From assembly GCA_025359105.1 (NCBI GenBank), contig JANYHK010000016.1:62001-126000 (forward strand): a stretch of 64,000 nt of DNA, in the 5' to 3' direction. Origin of the DNA: Myxococcales bacterium (GTDB taxonomy: Bacteria > Myxococcota_A > Polyangia > Polyangiales > Polyangiaceae). Position 1 is the stretch's first letter, and each line of letters begins with the position of its first letter. Below the pieces are notes generated by a model. It had not been told where the DNA came from. It did not search any database and was given only the letters and a program-made list of their open reading frames with translations. A program made the translations under genes and the position numbers. This document shows, piece after piece, positions 37,600-45,808 of the stretch.

Positions 37600-38163
37600 A
37601 GCCGCACGTCGATCGGGACGCCACGACGCAGATCCAGCAGCCAACGGCTCCTCTCGCGGTCGATCGCCGTCTCGAGCGCCCGCTCGAACATCCGCTCCCT
37701 TACCTCCAGAAACGTCGGCGGGGGAGCACCGCCCGTGGGTACCTGGCGGACGGCCTGCGCGTACGCGGCGCGCGCGTCCTGTTCCGTGATGTGCACCCTC
37801 CCACGAACGCGCAGGTTGACCAACTTGCCCTCGAGCACGTGCCTCCGGAGCTCGTCTCGGTATTCCTGCTCCGAGAGTCCTTGCATCCGCGCCTCGGCCA
37901 GCAGGGCGTGGACGTCGAGGCGAGCCGCGCCGGCGATGTTCTCCACGGCGGCGTCGATCTCGGCAGGTAAAACCGCGACGCGCGCTCGGACGGCTTCTTG
38001 TTCGACGAGTCGCTCATCGATGAGGCGATTGAGCAGATCGCGCATGAGCTGCATCTCGAGCGCCGCTTGCTGCGTAGGGTCGCTCGTCGCTTCCTGGATC
38101 TTACGGAGGTGCGGCGCCGCCCGATGGTGCAGGTCCGAGAGCAGGATGGGACGGTCTGTCCCC
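37596..38163 (-). pseudogene. SurA-like periplasmic chaperone remnant (no signal peptide, no parvulin domain)
   Basis: The frame reads DRPILLSDLHHRAAPHLRKI, EMQLMRDLLNRLIDERLVEQ and ITEQDARAAYAQAVRQVP, matching the N-terminal SurA chaperone domain, then jumps to TFLEVRERMFERALETAI and a normal SurA-type end (WLLDLRRGVPIDVRL). The roughly 90-residue parvulin (PPIase) domain expected between them is missing. Upstream, the frame runs without any start codon straight into the TAG of the GAF gene at 38164-38166, so the signal peptide is gone. ATG 38054 could give a 152-aa cytosolic product, but as a chaperone gene it is broken. Confidence 0.55.
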
Positions 38164-38592
38164 CTACGTCCCCCCGTGCGTCGCCAGCTGCCGCCCGTGC
38201 GCCATCAGGCGGTGCTCCTCTTCCTTCGTGAACTCCCGCTCCCCCATCGCCGCGATCCCGAGCGCACCGACCGCGCGCTCGCCGTCCAGCATCGGCACGC
38301 ACAGCGACCCCATCGCGCCGGTCGCCTTCGCCCCCGGTCGCGCGTCGCCGCTCTTGTCCGTTTGCAGATTGCACATGTTCACCGGCGCCATGCGCTCCAC
38401 CGCGAGCCCCGCGATCCCCTTGCCGATCGGGATGACGCGGCTCGCCGCCAGCACCGGTTCGGGGATCCCCCGGCTGTGCGCGCGCAGGTGGAGCATTCCG
38501 TCGGCCTCGAGCACGTGGATGGTCCCGATTTGCGCCTTGAAATCGGCCAGAATGAGCTCGAGCGCCTTGTCGTAGTCGGCGGGCAGGTCCAT
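38164..38592 (-). CDS. GAF-domain protein
   Basis: Single GAF domain of 142 aa: YDKALELILADFKAQIGTIH, AASRVIPIGKGIAGLAVERM, MGSLCVPMLDGERAVGALGI and the final helix FTKEEEHRLMAHGRQLA. GAF domains bind small ligands such as cyclic nucleotides or haem, or serve as free-Met sulfoxide reductases; the catalytic Cys trio of the last group is not evident. ATG 38592 fits the fold. Divergent from eboA by 72 bp. Its TAG is also the in-frame stop in front of the SurA remnant. Confidence 0.75.
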   Translation of the reverse strand: MDLPADYDKALELILADFKAQIGTIHVLEADGMLHLRAHSRGIPEPVLAASRVIPIGKGIAGLAVERMAPVNMCNLQTDKSGDARPGAKATGAMGSLCVPMLDGERAVGALGIAAMGEREFTKEEEHRLMAHGRQLATHGGT

Positions 38593-38664
38593 GACGCGAT
38601 CTCTACCACTGGCCGGCGCCGCGCGCCCTCCAACAAGCGCGCGCGTGCTACCTTCTCCCCCTCG

Positions 38665-39246
38665 ATGACGAGCCTCCTCGACGCGCTGCCCTCGACGGCC
38701 CGAGCGTGGGTCCTCTCGGTCGCACCCGACGATCGCATAGCCCTCCTCGGGGCGTTCTCCGGCGCGGCACGCAACGTCGGCAAGGACCCTTGCGCGGTCC
38801 CCGAGCGCGGCACCTGGGGCGCCGACGAGCTCGCCCGCGCCGCGCTCCTGGTCCGCGGCGCCGCGTCGGTCTCGCCGGAGGAGCTCTACGATCGCGGCGA
38901 CAACCGCGAGCGCCAGGCCGTCCTCCGCGCGCTCCCGCTCCTCGAGGCTCCCGAGCGCTTCCTCCCGCTCGCCGTCGAGGCGTGCCGCACCAACGTGCTC
39001 ACGATCTTCGAGGCCATCGCCTGCGAGAACCCGTATCCCCAGCGCCACTTCCCGGAGCCCAACTGGAACCAGATGGTGCTGAAGGTCGCGTTCAACGGCC
39101 TCGCCCTCGCGCGCATCGTCGGCCTCGCGGCGCGGAGCAACGACGAGCTCGCCCGCATGGCGAGCGATTTCGCCGCCGAGCGGCGGGCCGCGGGTCGGCC
39201 GGTGCCCGCGGACCTCGGCTCGGTCATGAAAGGGGAGACGACGTGA
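38665..39246 (+). CDS. eboA: EboA, ebo-cluster protein of unknown reaction
   Basis: First gene of the + strand ebo block, 193 aa. The family phrase is clear: FEAIACENPYPQRHFPEPNW followed by NQMVLKVAFNGLALARIVGL. EboA has no assigned reaction; the ebo set is needed in cyanobacteria for scytonemin precursor export to the periplasm and occurs in many bacteria. ATG 38665. The last codons overlap the GTG of eboB (GTGA). The protein is a little shorter than some EboA at the N terminus. Confidence 0.85.
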   Translation: MTSLLDALPSTARAWVLSVAPDDRIALLGAFSGAARNVGKDPCAVPERGTWGADELARAALLVRGAASVSPEELYDRGDNRERQAVLRALPLLEAPERFLPLAVEACRTNVLTIFEAIACENPYPQRHFPEPNWNQMVLKVAFNGLALARIVGLAARSNDELARMASDFAAERRAAGRPVPADLGSVMKGETT

Positions 39247-40124
39247 AGCTCTTCGATCCGCACATCCACATGACGAGCCGCACGACCGACGACTACGAGG
39301 CGATGGCCAAGGCGGGCATCCGCGCCATCATCGAGCCCGCGTTCTGGCTCGGCCAGCCGCGCACGAAGGTCGGCACGTTCGAGGACTATTTCCAGGCTCT
39401 CGTCGGCTGGGAGCGCTTCCGCGCGAGCCAGTTCGGCATCACGCACTTCTGCACGATCGGCCTCAACCCCAAGGAAGCCAACAACCCCAACGTCGCGCCG
39501 GGCGTCCTCGAGCTCATGCCGCACTACCTCGGCAAGGACGGCGTCGTCGCCGTCGGCGAGATCGGCTTCGACGATCAGACCCCTGCCGAGGAGAAGTACT
39601 TCGCCGCGCAGCTCGAGCTCGCGAACAAATTCGACCTACCCGTCCTCGTCCACACGCCGCACCGCGACAAGAAGCGCGGCACCGAGCGGAGCCTGGCGCT
39701 CGTGAAGGAGCAGCGCTTCCCCGAGGAGCGCGTCGTCATCGATCACAACAACGAGGAGACGCTCCCCCTGGTGCTCGCCACCGGCTGCTGGGCCGGCCAC
39801 TCCATCTACCCGAACACGAAGATGGACGAGCCGCGCATGGCCGCCCTCGTGAAGAAATACGGCACGACGCGCATGATCGTGAACAGCGCCGCCGATTGGG
39901 GCGTGAGCGATCCGCTCAAGGTGCCGAAGACCGCGCAGGCGATGAAGGACGTGGGCGTCAGCGACGCCGACATCGAGACGATCGTGTGGAACAACCCGAT
40001 CGCGTTCTTCGGCCAGACCGGGCGCATCGCCGCCGCCGACCTCGGCGAGGCCGCGAAGATCGATCAGGCGCAGCTCTTCGAAGGCAACTCCGTCCTCCGC
40101 GGGCAGACCCCGGTTCGTACCTGA
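39243..40124 (+). CDS. eboB: EboB, TatD-like metal-dependent hydrolase
   Basis: Amidohydrolase-fold protein of 293 aa. Metal-site motifs: FDPHIHMTSRT at the N terminus (HxH), VAVGEIGFDDQTPAE (Glu), DLPVLVHTPHRDKKRG (His), VVIDHNNEETL (His), and MIVNSAADWGVSDP (Asp). This EboB/TatD-related group always sits in ebo clusters. GTG 39243 overlaps eboA; eboF begins one base after its stop, so A, B and F are one transcript. Confidence 0.9.
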   Translation: MKLFDPHIHMTSRTTDDYEAMAKAGIRAIIEPAFWLGQPRTKVGTFEDYFQALVGWERFRASQFGITHFCTIGLNPKEANNPNVAPGVLELMPHYLGKDGVVAVGEIGFDDQTPAEEKYFAAQLELANKFDLPVLVHTPHRDKKRGTERSLALVKEQRFPEERVVIDHNNEETLPLVLATGCWAGHSIYPNTKMDEPRMAALVKKYGTTRMIVNSAADWGVSDPLKVPKTAQAMKDVGVSDADIETIVWNNPIAFFGQTGRIAAADLGEAAKIDQAQLFEGNSVLRGQTPVRT

Positions 40125-40125
40125 C

Positions 40126-41502
40126 GTGAAGCGCACCGTCGTCCTCGACGTCGTCGGTCTCGCGACCGGGCTCATCGGCGAGCACACCCCCAACATCGCG
40201 CGCATCGCGAAGGCGCAGGGCGGCGCGCGCCCGCTGGAGACGCTGCTCCCTGCCGTCACATGCAGTGTGCAGGCATCGATGTTGACCGGCCTGCCGGTGT
40301 CGGACCACGGCGTCGTCGGCAACGGGTGGTACTGGAAGGATCTGGCCGAGGTCCTCTTGTGGCGTCAGGTGAACCGCCTCACCGTCGGCGAGAAGGTGTG
40401 GGAGGCGGCGCGCAAGCGGGACCCGAGCGTCACGTGCGCGAAGATGTTCTGGTGGTTCAACATGTACTCCTCGGCCGACTTCGCGGTCACGCCGCGGCCG
40501 ATGTACCCCGCCGACGGGCGCAAGCTCCCGGACATCTACACCGAGCCCGAGGATCTGCGCGATGAGCTGAACGCGGCGCTGGGCGCCTTCCCGCTGTTCG
40601 ACTTCTGGGGCCCGAGGGCCGGCATCCGCTCGAGCCAGTGGATCGCGGCGGCTTCGAAGCGCGTCTTCGACGAGAAGAGTCCGACGCTCTCGCTCGTCTA
40701 TCTCCCGCACCTCGACTACGAGCTGCAGCGCGTCGGTCCCGGGGATCCACGCGTCGCCGTCGCCCTCCGCGAAATCGACGATGTCGTGGGCGATCTGGTG
40801 GAACACTTCACGAAGGCGGGCGCGCGCGTGATGATCGTCTCCGAGTACGTCATCACGAAGGTGTCGCGCGCCGTGCACCCCAACCGCGCGCTGCGCGATG
40901 CGGGTCTGCTCCGCGTGCGGCGCGAGCTCGGCACCGAGAAGCTCGACTGCGGCGGGAGCGAGGCGTTCGCGGTCGCCGATCACCAGATCGCCCACGTCTA
41001 CGTGAAGAACCGTGCGCGCCTCACCGAGGTGAAGAAGCTGCTCGCCAAGCTCCCCGGCGTCGCGGAGGTGCTGGACGAAAGCGCGCAGAAGGAGCGCAAG
41101 ATCCTCCACGAGCGCGGCGGCGACCTCGTGCTCGTGTCCGACGCGGACGCCTGGTTCACGTACTACTTCTGGAACGACGATGCGAAGGCGCCCGACTACG
41201 CGCGCACCGTCGACATCCACCGCAAGCCTGGCTACGACCCGGTCGAGCTCTTCCTCGACCCGGCCATCCCAGTGCCGCAGCTCAAGGTCGGCTTCCGCCT
41301 CGCGCAGAAGATGCTCGGCTTCCGCTACCTGATGGACGTCATCCCGCTCGACGCGTCGCTCGTGAAGGGCTCGCACGGGAGGCCGTCCACCAAGGCCGAC
41401 GAGCAGCCCGTGCTCCTGTCGACGGAACCGTCGCTCTTGCCCGAAGGGGCCGCGCACGTCACCGACGTGAAGCGCATCATCCTCGACCACCTCTTTCGCT
41501 GA
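40126..41502 (+). CDS. eboF: EboF, alkaline-phosphatase-superfamily nucleotide pyrophosphatase-like protein
   Basis: Phosphodiesterase/nucleotide pyrophosphatase-like protein of 458 aa. Superfamily sites: VVLDVVGLATGL (first metal Asp), LLPAVTCSVQASMLTG (Thr nucleophile), VYLPHLDYELQRVGP (Asp, His), VMIVSEYVI, VADHQIAHVY and KGSHGRP (last metal His). GTG 40126 with no leader peptide, so a cytosolic enzyme acting on a phosphate-activated intermediate is likely. It ends the + strand ebo block; a weak GTCGCC/GGCGAC hairpin (41508-41532) follows. Confidence 0.9.
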   Translation: MKRTVVLDVVGLATGLIGEHTPNIARIAKAQGGARPLETLLPAVTCSVQASMLTGLPVSDHGVVGNGWYWKDLAEVLLWRQVNRLTVGEKVWEAARKRDPSVTCAKMFWWFNMYSSADFAVTPRPMYPADGRKLPDIYTEPEDLRDELNAALGAFPLFDFWGPRAGIRSSQWIAAASKRVFDEKSPTLSLVYLPHLDYELQRVGPGDPRVAVALREIDDVVGDLVEHFTKAGARVMIVSEYVITKVSRAVHPNRALRDAGLLRVRRELGTEKLDCGGSEAFAVADHQIAHVYVKNRARLTEVKKLLAKLPGVAEVLDESAQKERKILHERGGDLVLVSDADAWFTYYFWNDDAKAPDYARTVDIHRKPGYDPVELFLDPAIPVPQLKVGFRLAQKMLGFRYLMDVIPLDASLVKGSHGRPSTKADEQPVLLSTEPSLLPEGAAHVTDVKRIILDHLFR

Positions 41503-41545
41503 AGGCTGTCGCCGACGCTCCTCGCAGGCGACCCGTTCACGCGCG

Positions 41546-42580
41546 TCAGCGAAGGCCGGCGACGAGCCGCGCCGTCGCCGTGACGTCGCGCGTTTCCTGA
41601 TCGGCCTGCGCGAAATAGACCCACGGATACTCCGTGAACGCCTGCCCGATGCGCTCGAGCTCGGTCCGCAAGCGAGGGTCCTGCGTGATGAAGAAGAGGA
41701 ACGCGGCCGCGTTGCGGTAGTGGATGGTGGTCGCGCGTGGGATGGATCCGGCGCCGAGCGATCGCGCGTACGCCGCGTCGAGCTCCTGCCGGACGGCGGG
41801 CTGCGCGAGGTACCGCAGGGCCCCCTGTGGATCGCCGCCGAAGGTGTGCATGTAGCTCCAGACGTCGAGGTGGGCCTCGAACACGAGCATCGGGAGATCG
41901 CTCCCGTTCGGCGCGCTGGCGACACGGCGCCTCACGAAGTCGAACATGGCCTCGTCGCTCCCGCCCCAGCGTTTCGAGAGCCTCGAGAGCATCGCGGTGT
42001 GCGCGAAGTAGTGGTCGGGCAGGCGCGCCGTCGCCGCCGCGAAATGCTGAAGGGCCACGTCCATCGGCGCGTCGTTCGCCTTGTCGACGACGAGGAGGAG
42101 CGCGTACGGCGTGGGATCGGCCGGATCGCCGTTGGCCGCCGCGAGGAGATCACGCTCCGCCATGGCGATGCGCTCCGCGAAGAGCCTCCACCCCTCCTTC
42201 GATACGCTGTCCGAGGAGCCGCGGCCGCGCGCTTCCCACGCCCACTGGATCGCGTGCCGACCCCGAACGAGGAACGCGAGCGGGCTCGGTTGGCGCCCAC
42301 ACAAGAGGTCGAGCGACTCGCGCTTGCAGTGCACCACGAGGTGCTCCAGGTAGTACGCGCGCGCGCCCCAGTCGGCCCCGAGCCCGTGGAGCAGGCCGAG
42401 GAGCGCGCCGGGATCACCGGCGCGGAGCGCGGCCACGGCGGCTTGCGCGCGCGGGTCGGAGTCGGTGGGGCGCAGATCGCCGGCGCCGACCCGGTTCGTG
42501 AAGCGCCGATAGAGGAGGAACGCCACCGAGAGCGTGAGCGCGACCCCGAAGATGATCATCCCCTTCACGCCGTCGTCCAT
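41546..42580 (-). CDS. Membrane-anchored TPR-like protein
   Basis: Protein of 344 aa. One N-terminal membrane helix (GMIIFGVALTLSVAFLLYRR, residues 6-25) then a helical solenoid with TPR-like spacing (AQAAVAALRAGDPGALLGLL, GWRLFAERIAMAERDLLAAA, ALQHFAAATARLPDHYFAHT). Similar helical proteins in myxobacteria are annotated as DUF4034-like, but I am not sure of that link. ATG 42580. It sits inside the split ebo locus, convergent with eboF and divergent from a Ser/Thr kinase, and may be unrelated. Confidence 0.65.
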   Translation of the reverse strand: MDDGVKGMIIFGVALTLSVAFLLYRRFTNRVGAGDLRPTDSDPRAQAAVAALRAGDPGALLGLLHGLGADWGARAYYLEHLVVHCKRESLDLLCGRQPSPLAFLVRGRHAIQWAWEARGRGSSDSVSKEGWRLFAERIAMAERDLLAAANGDPADPTPYALLLVVDKANDAPMDVALQHFAAATARLPDHYFAHTAMLSRLSKRWGGSDEAMFDFVRRRVASAPNGSDLPMLVFEAHLDVWSYMHTFGGDPQGALRYLAQPAVRQELDAAYARSLGAGSIPRATTIHYRNAAAFLFFITQDPRLRTELERIGQAFTEYPWVYFAQADQETRDVTATARLVAGLR

Positions 42581-42727
42581 CGTGCGCGGAGGCTAACATG
42601 GCCGCGCTCCCCGGGGACTCCGCCGCCGCGTCCTCGAAGTGGGCGTGCCCACGCGCGAATGCGACCGGCCGGCATTTGCGGTATCCTCAGGGAATGGACT
42701 CGCCAGGGGCCCGGTAGACCGCGTCCG

Positions 42728-43735
42728 ATGCGCTCGACGCCCCCCCGCTCGTTTGCGCCTGTCGCCGGCGGCCGCCCGTCGCGCCTCGGCGCGTACGACA
42801 TCCTCGGCAAGATCGCCAAGGGAGGAATGGCGACGATCTACCTCGCGCGCACCGTTGGCCCCGACGGCAAGCACACCCCGGTCGCCGTGAAGGTCATTCG
42901 CCACGAGCTCGCCGCCGACGAGAAGATGGTGCAGATGTTCCTCGACGAGGCCTCGATCCTCTCGCGCATGGCGCACCCCAACATCGTGCGAACGTTCGAG
43001 AGCGGCGCGGACGGCGATCAGCTCTTCATCGCGATGGAGCTCCTCGTCGGCCACTCGCTCATGGACCTCTGGAAGACGTGCGCGGCGCGGCAGCTCACGC
43101 TCCGCCCCGGAGACATCGCGTGGATCGGCGCCCGGGTCGCCGACGCCCTGCACTTTGCCCACGAGCTCAACGACGAGAACGGGCAGTCCCTCGACCTCGT
43201 CCACCGCGACGCCAATCCGAGCAACGTGTTTCTTACCTACGGCGGCGAGGTGAAGCTCTTCGATTTTGGTCTGGTGAAGTCGAAGGTGCGGCGCGCGCCG
43301 CCGAGCGACGCCGGCATCGTCAAGGGGAAGCTTCCGTACCTCGCCCCCGAGCAGATCATGCAGATGCCGCTCGATCGGCGGAGTGACGTGTTCGCGCTGG
43401 GCACGACGCTCTGGGAGATGGCGACGATGAAGCGGCTCTTCGTGCGCGACAGCGACGTCGACACCGTGAAGGCCGTGCGCAACGCGCCGATCCCCGATCC
43501 GCGCACGTTCGAGCCCGGACTTCCGGCCGAGCTCACGGCGATCATCCTGAAGGCGCTGGAGCGCAACCGGATGCACCGCTACCTCACCGCCGCGGCACTC
43601 GCGCACGATCTCGACGCGTTCGCCCAACAGCATGGCGCGACCGATGCGCCCGGGAGGATCGCCGCCATTCTGGAGAAGCTCTTCCCCGAGGAGCGGGCGA
43701 AGCAGATGGGCTGGCTGCGGCGCAGGTCGCCTTAG
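42728..43735 (+). CDS. Soluble Ser/Thr protein kinase within the ebo locus
   Basis: Hanks-type kinase of 335 aa without membrane segment. All motifs are intact: IAKGGMATIYLAR, VAVKVIRHE, LVHRDANPSNVFL, LFDFGLVKSK and YLAPEQIM. ATG 42728. It lies between the two ebo blocks, upstream of the opposing eboC end, so it may control ebo enzymes, but position is the only evidence. Unlike the other three kinases here it has no C-terminal extension beyond the kinase domain. Confidence 0.85.
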   Translation: MRSTPPRSFAPVAGGRPSRLGAYDILGKIAKGGMATIYLARTVGPDGKHTPVAVKVIRHELAADEKMVQMFLDEASILSRMAHPNIVRTFESGADGDQLFIAMELLVGHSLMDLWKTCAARQLTLRPGDIAWIGARVADALHFAHELNDENGQSLDLVHRDANPSNVFLTYGGEVKLFDFGLVKSKVRRAPPSDAGIVKGKLPYLAPEQIMQMPLDRRSDVFALGTTLWEMATMKRLFVRDSDVDTVKAVRNAPIPDPRTFEPGLPAELTAIILKALERNRMHRYLTAAALAHDLDAFAQQHGATDAPGRIAAILEKLFPEERAKQMGWLRRRSP

Positions 43736-43751
43736 CTGGGGAGGCTCGCCC

Positions 43752-44657
43752 TCACGTCCCGGCGATCCATCGCTGCAGCCCGCGTGTCGCGAAGAAGCCG
43801 AGCGTCGCCACGAGCGCCGCGAGGGAGTGGCCCGCGCCCGCGAGGACGAGCGCGTCGAGCAGCGAGATGCCGGCGAGGAGCGCGACGATCGCCTTGCCGA
43901 TCGCCTTCTTCTCGCGCACGAGCCACACCGCCCAGACGACGAGGCCGAGGAAGCCCACGAACGACAGCGCCGGCACGACGCTGCGCCACGCGCTCGGGCC
44001 CTCCTTCAGGAACGGCACCGCCAGGAACGTGAGCGGCCAGAGCGCCGCGCCGCTCTTGCCCTCGATCTTCGCCGTGTACGTGAGGCCGATCAGGTACGCG
44101 AACAGCGCGCCCGCGCCGGCGACCACCGCGAGGTTCAGGTGCCCCATCGCGACCGCCGCGGTGAGGTAGACGAGGACGCGGCAGCCCCCCATGAGCACGG
44201 GACTCAGCGCGTTCTTCTTGTGCCACGCGTCGTAGAGGACGATGTTCCCGGCGAGCAGCGCGCCGAAGAGCGCGGCGAGGGCGCCCGCCTGCCAATAGAG
44301 GAGGCCCACCCCGCCGCCCAGCGCGCCGAAGCCGACGGAGAACACCTCGCGCGCGCTCACCTGGCCGGCCGGGATCGGCCGCTCGGGGCGCTCCTTCGCG
44401 TCGATCTCGCGGTCGAACGCGTCGTTGAGGAACATCCCGGCGACGTAGAAGAGCGACATCGTGCCTGCGAGGCCCACGAGCTTCGGCAGCCCGAGCCCCG
44501 GCGCGAGCATGCCGTTGTCGCCGCCGCTCCCGCCGAGCAGCGCGCCCGCGAGCGTGTTCGTCCAGACCGTCGGCAGGTTGGACACGCGCCCGAGGCGCAG
44601 GTACACGCCGAGCTTTCCCGGCGCGCTTCCCCCTTGGGGAGGGCCGAGCCCGCTCAC
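43752..44657 (-). CDS. eboC: EboC, UbiA-type prenyltransferase
   Basis: Integral membrane prenyltransferase of 301 aa with about eight helices. The first Asp-rich site is NDAFDREIDAKERPERPIPA (NDxxDxxxD), near residue 80; the second is degenerate (GLTYTAKIEGKSG), as in other EboC. It probably joins a prenyl group to the product of EboD. The GTG start at 44657 overlaps the TGA of eboE. It is the last gene of the eboDEC transcript. Confidence 0.9.
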   Translation of the reverse strand: MSGLGPPQGGSAPGKLGVYLRLGRVSNLPTVWTNTLAGALLGGSGGDNGMLAPGLGLPKLVGLAGTMSLFYVAGMFLNDAFDREIDAKERPERPIPAGQVSAREVFSVGFGALGGGVGLLYWQAGALAALFGALLAGNIVLYDAWHKKNALSPVLMGGCRVLVYLTAAVAMGHLNLAVVAGAGALFAYLIGLTYTAKIEGKSGAALWPLTFLAVPFLKEGPSAWRSVVPALSFVGFLGLVVWAVWLVREKKAIGKAIVALLAGISLLDALVLAGAGHSLAALVATLGFFATRGLQRWIAGT

Positions 44658-45808
44658 GCGAGCACCTCGCGCACCCACGCGAGCTCCCGCGCGATGTCGT
44701 CGACGACGCTCGGCTGCCGGTGCTCGGCCGGGAGCACGTCCCACGTGTACGTCTCCACCTCGAGGTGCTCGGTCAAGGCGCGCGCGCGCACGAGCGCGAG
44801 CAGCTCGCGCAAGAACCCTTGGGTGCCGTGCAGCTCGCCCAGGCGCTCCAGGAAGATCGGCACGTGGAAGTGGGTGCGGAGCACGGCGTCCTCCCCGAAA
44901 TCGTGACCCAGCGCCTCTTCGAGGTCCAGGTAGCGCGTGACGGAGCCGTCGCCGTGGCGGACGACGCACTGGTGCAGGTACGTGTCCTCCGCGAAGCGCG
45001 CGAGCTTGGCGCGCGCCTCCGAGCCGCGTGCCTCGATCGCGTTCGTCAGCTGGATCTTGGCGATGGCGATGCCCGCGCCCTCGAGACGCGCGACGGCCTC
45101 CTTCGGCTCCTCGAGCTCGACGGCGGCGTGGCAGGCGTCCAGGCACACGCCGACGTGCGCGCGCACCGCGGCCTCGCTCTGTGCCGCGCGGGCGAAGAGC
45201 TCGTCCTCGAAAAAGCGCACGGCGTCGACCGTGGTCTCCAGCGCGCAGGCGGGCTCCGGCTCGAGCGCGAGCACCACGCGCTTGCCTGTCGCGTGGGTGA
45301 GCGCGGCGAGCTCGGTCGCGACCCGCCTGAGCGCGTCGGCCATCGCGGCGGCGCGAACGCCGGCCACCCCCGCTGCCCGAAAGCCGAGCGGCACCGTGCT
45401 CACGCTGCCGGTCCGCACCGAGTCGGGCAGGAGCGCCGCCAGGATGCGCGCGAGGCGAAGCGTGTACTCTACACGCATCGGCTCCGTCCAGTCCGGGCGG
45501 TACACGCTCTCCTTGACGCGCGTGCCGTGGAAGTCGCCGTACGGGAATCCGTTGATCGTGAAGACGTAGAGGCCCCGCTCGTGCAAGGTCTCGCGAAACC
45601 GTGCGAGCTCGCCCGGCGCCTCGAGCGCCAGAGCGGCGCGCGCCGAGAGCCGGAGCCCCACGCCGAACGGCGCGTCGGGCGACACGCGCGCCTTCACCGC
45701 GCTCACCATCGTGCGCACGACCTCGTGCACCTCCGGCCACGACTCGCCGGCGTGAATGTTCGTGCAATACCCGAGGTGCGGCGCTCCGGGAAGCGCGGTC
45801 AGGATCAC
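44654..45808 (-). CDS. eboE: EboE, TIM-barrel sugar isomerase-like protein
   Basis: Xylose isomerase-like TIM-barrel protein of 384 aa with the EboE signature HLGYCTNIHAGESWPEV near the N terminus, then FGVGLRLSARAA, INGFPYGDFHG, VVLALEPEPAC (metal Glu), VGVCLDACHAAVE (metal Asp/His) and THFHVPIF. Described in databases as metabolite traffic protein. ATG 45808 overlaps the TGA of eboD (ATGA), and its own stop overlaps eboC, so D-E-C are translated as a coupled unit. Confidence 0.92.
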   Translation of the reverse strand: MILTALPGAPHLGYCTNIHAGESWPEVHEVVRTMVSAVKARVSPDAPFGVGLRLSARAALALEAPGELARFRETLHERGLYVFTINGFPYGDFHGTRVKESVYRPDWTEPMRVEYTLRLARILAALLPDSVRTGSVSTVPLGFRAAGVAGVRAAAMADALRRVATELAALTHATGKRVVLALEPEPACALETTVDAVRFFEDELFARAAQSEAAVRAHVGVCLDACHAAVELEEPKEAVARLEGAGIAIAKIQLTNAIEARGSEARAKLARFAEDTYLHQCVVRHGDGSVTRYLDLEEALGHDFGEDAVLRTHFHVPIFLERLGELHGTQGFLRELLALVRARALTEHLEVETYTWDVLPAEHRQPSVVDDIARELAWVREVLA

